A stretch of 5,142 bases of DNA from an uncultured Veillonella sp. (GTDB taxonomy: Bacteria > Bacillota > Negativicutes > Veillonellales > Veillonellaceae). Shown here piece after piece: positions 5,122 to 5,142 of the stretch. The translations under genes and the position numbers were made by a program. Position 1 is the first letter of the stretch. The number at the start of each line of letters is the position of its first letter. Below the pieces are notes generated by a model. The model worked only from the letters and a program-made list of their open reading frames with translations, made no database searches and was not told the DNA's origin. The DNA is taken from assembly GCA_900552445.1 (NCBI GenBank), contig URZS01000103.1:1-5142 (forward strand), given 5' to 3'.

Positions 5122-5142
5122 ATTTTAAAACTTAATTTTTGA

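Overview
The window looks like a chromosomal, near-origin segment of a low-GC member of the Firmicutes lineage. My best guess is a Negativicute such as Veillonella. This rests on the AT-rich intergenic DNA, sigma-A-type TATAAT promoters, strong Shine-Dalgarno sequences, a Soj/Spo0J-type ParA/ParB pair, a DUF4446 protein and an [FeFe]-hydrogenase maturase. The genus is recognition from memory, not a search result. The first 18 bases are not genomic: they match the 3' end of the Illumina TruSeq adapter, so the left edge is a contig end with untrimmed adapter.

All five genes lie on the minus strand and are read from right to left. (1) 5142-5003: AT-rich leader with a TATAAT promoter and three GTAATTA[C/T] boxes. 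(2) parA/soj, 5002-4235, GTG start, with a perfect 16-bp parS site inside the reading frame. (3) parB/spo0J, best start at 4156, ending at 3227. (4) About 250 bp of AT-rich spacer that holds a near-consensus promoter and a stem-loop leader ahead of hydF. (5) hydF, 2977-1718, the GTPase/scaffold for [FeFe]-hydrogenase H-cluster assembly, with an altered G4 motif and a small in-frame repeat. (6) A second promoter, then a DUF4446 membrane protein (1621-1100) and a membrane-anchored M23 peptidase (1087-134, TTG start) in a tightly coupled pair, closed by a strong Rho-independent terminator at 48-105.

Functionally, ParA, ParB and the parS site form a chromosome segregation module. DUF4446 and the M23 peptidase look like an envelope pair. 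HydF belongs to hydrogen metabolism and sits between them with its own promoter. I see no defence system, mobile element, CRISPR array, tRNA or rRNA. The observations most worth following are the hydF leader structure, the degenerate HydF G4 motif with its adjacent repeat, and the intragenic parS.
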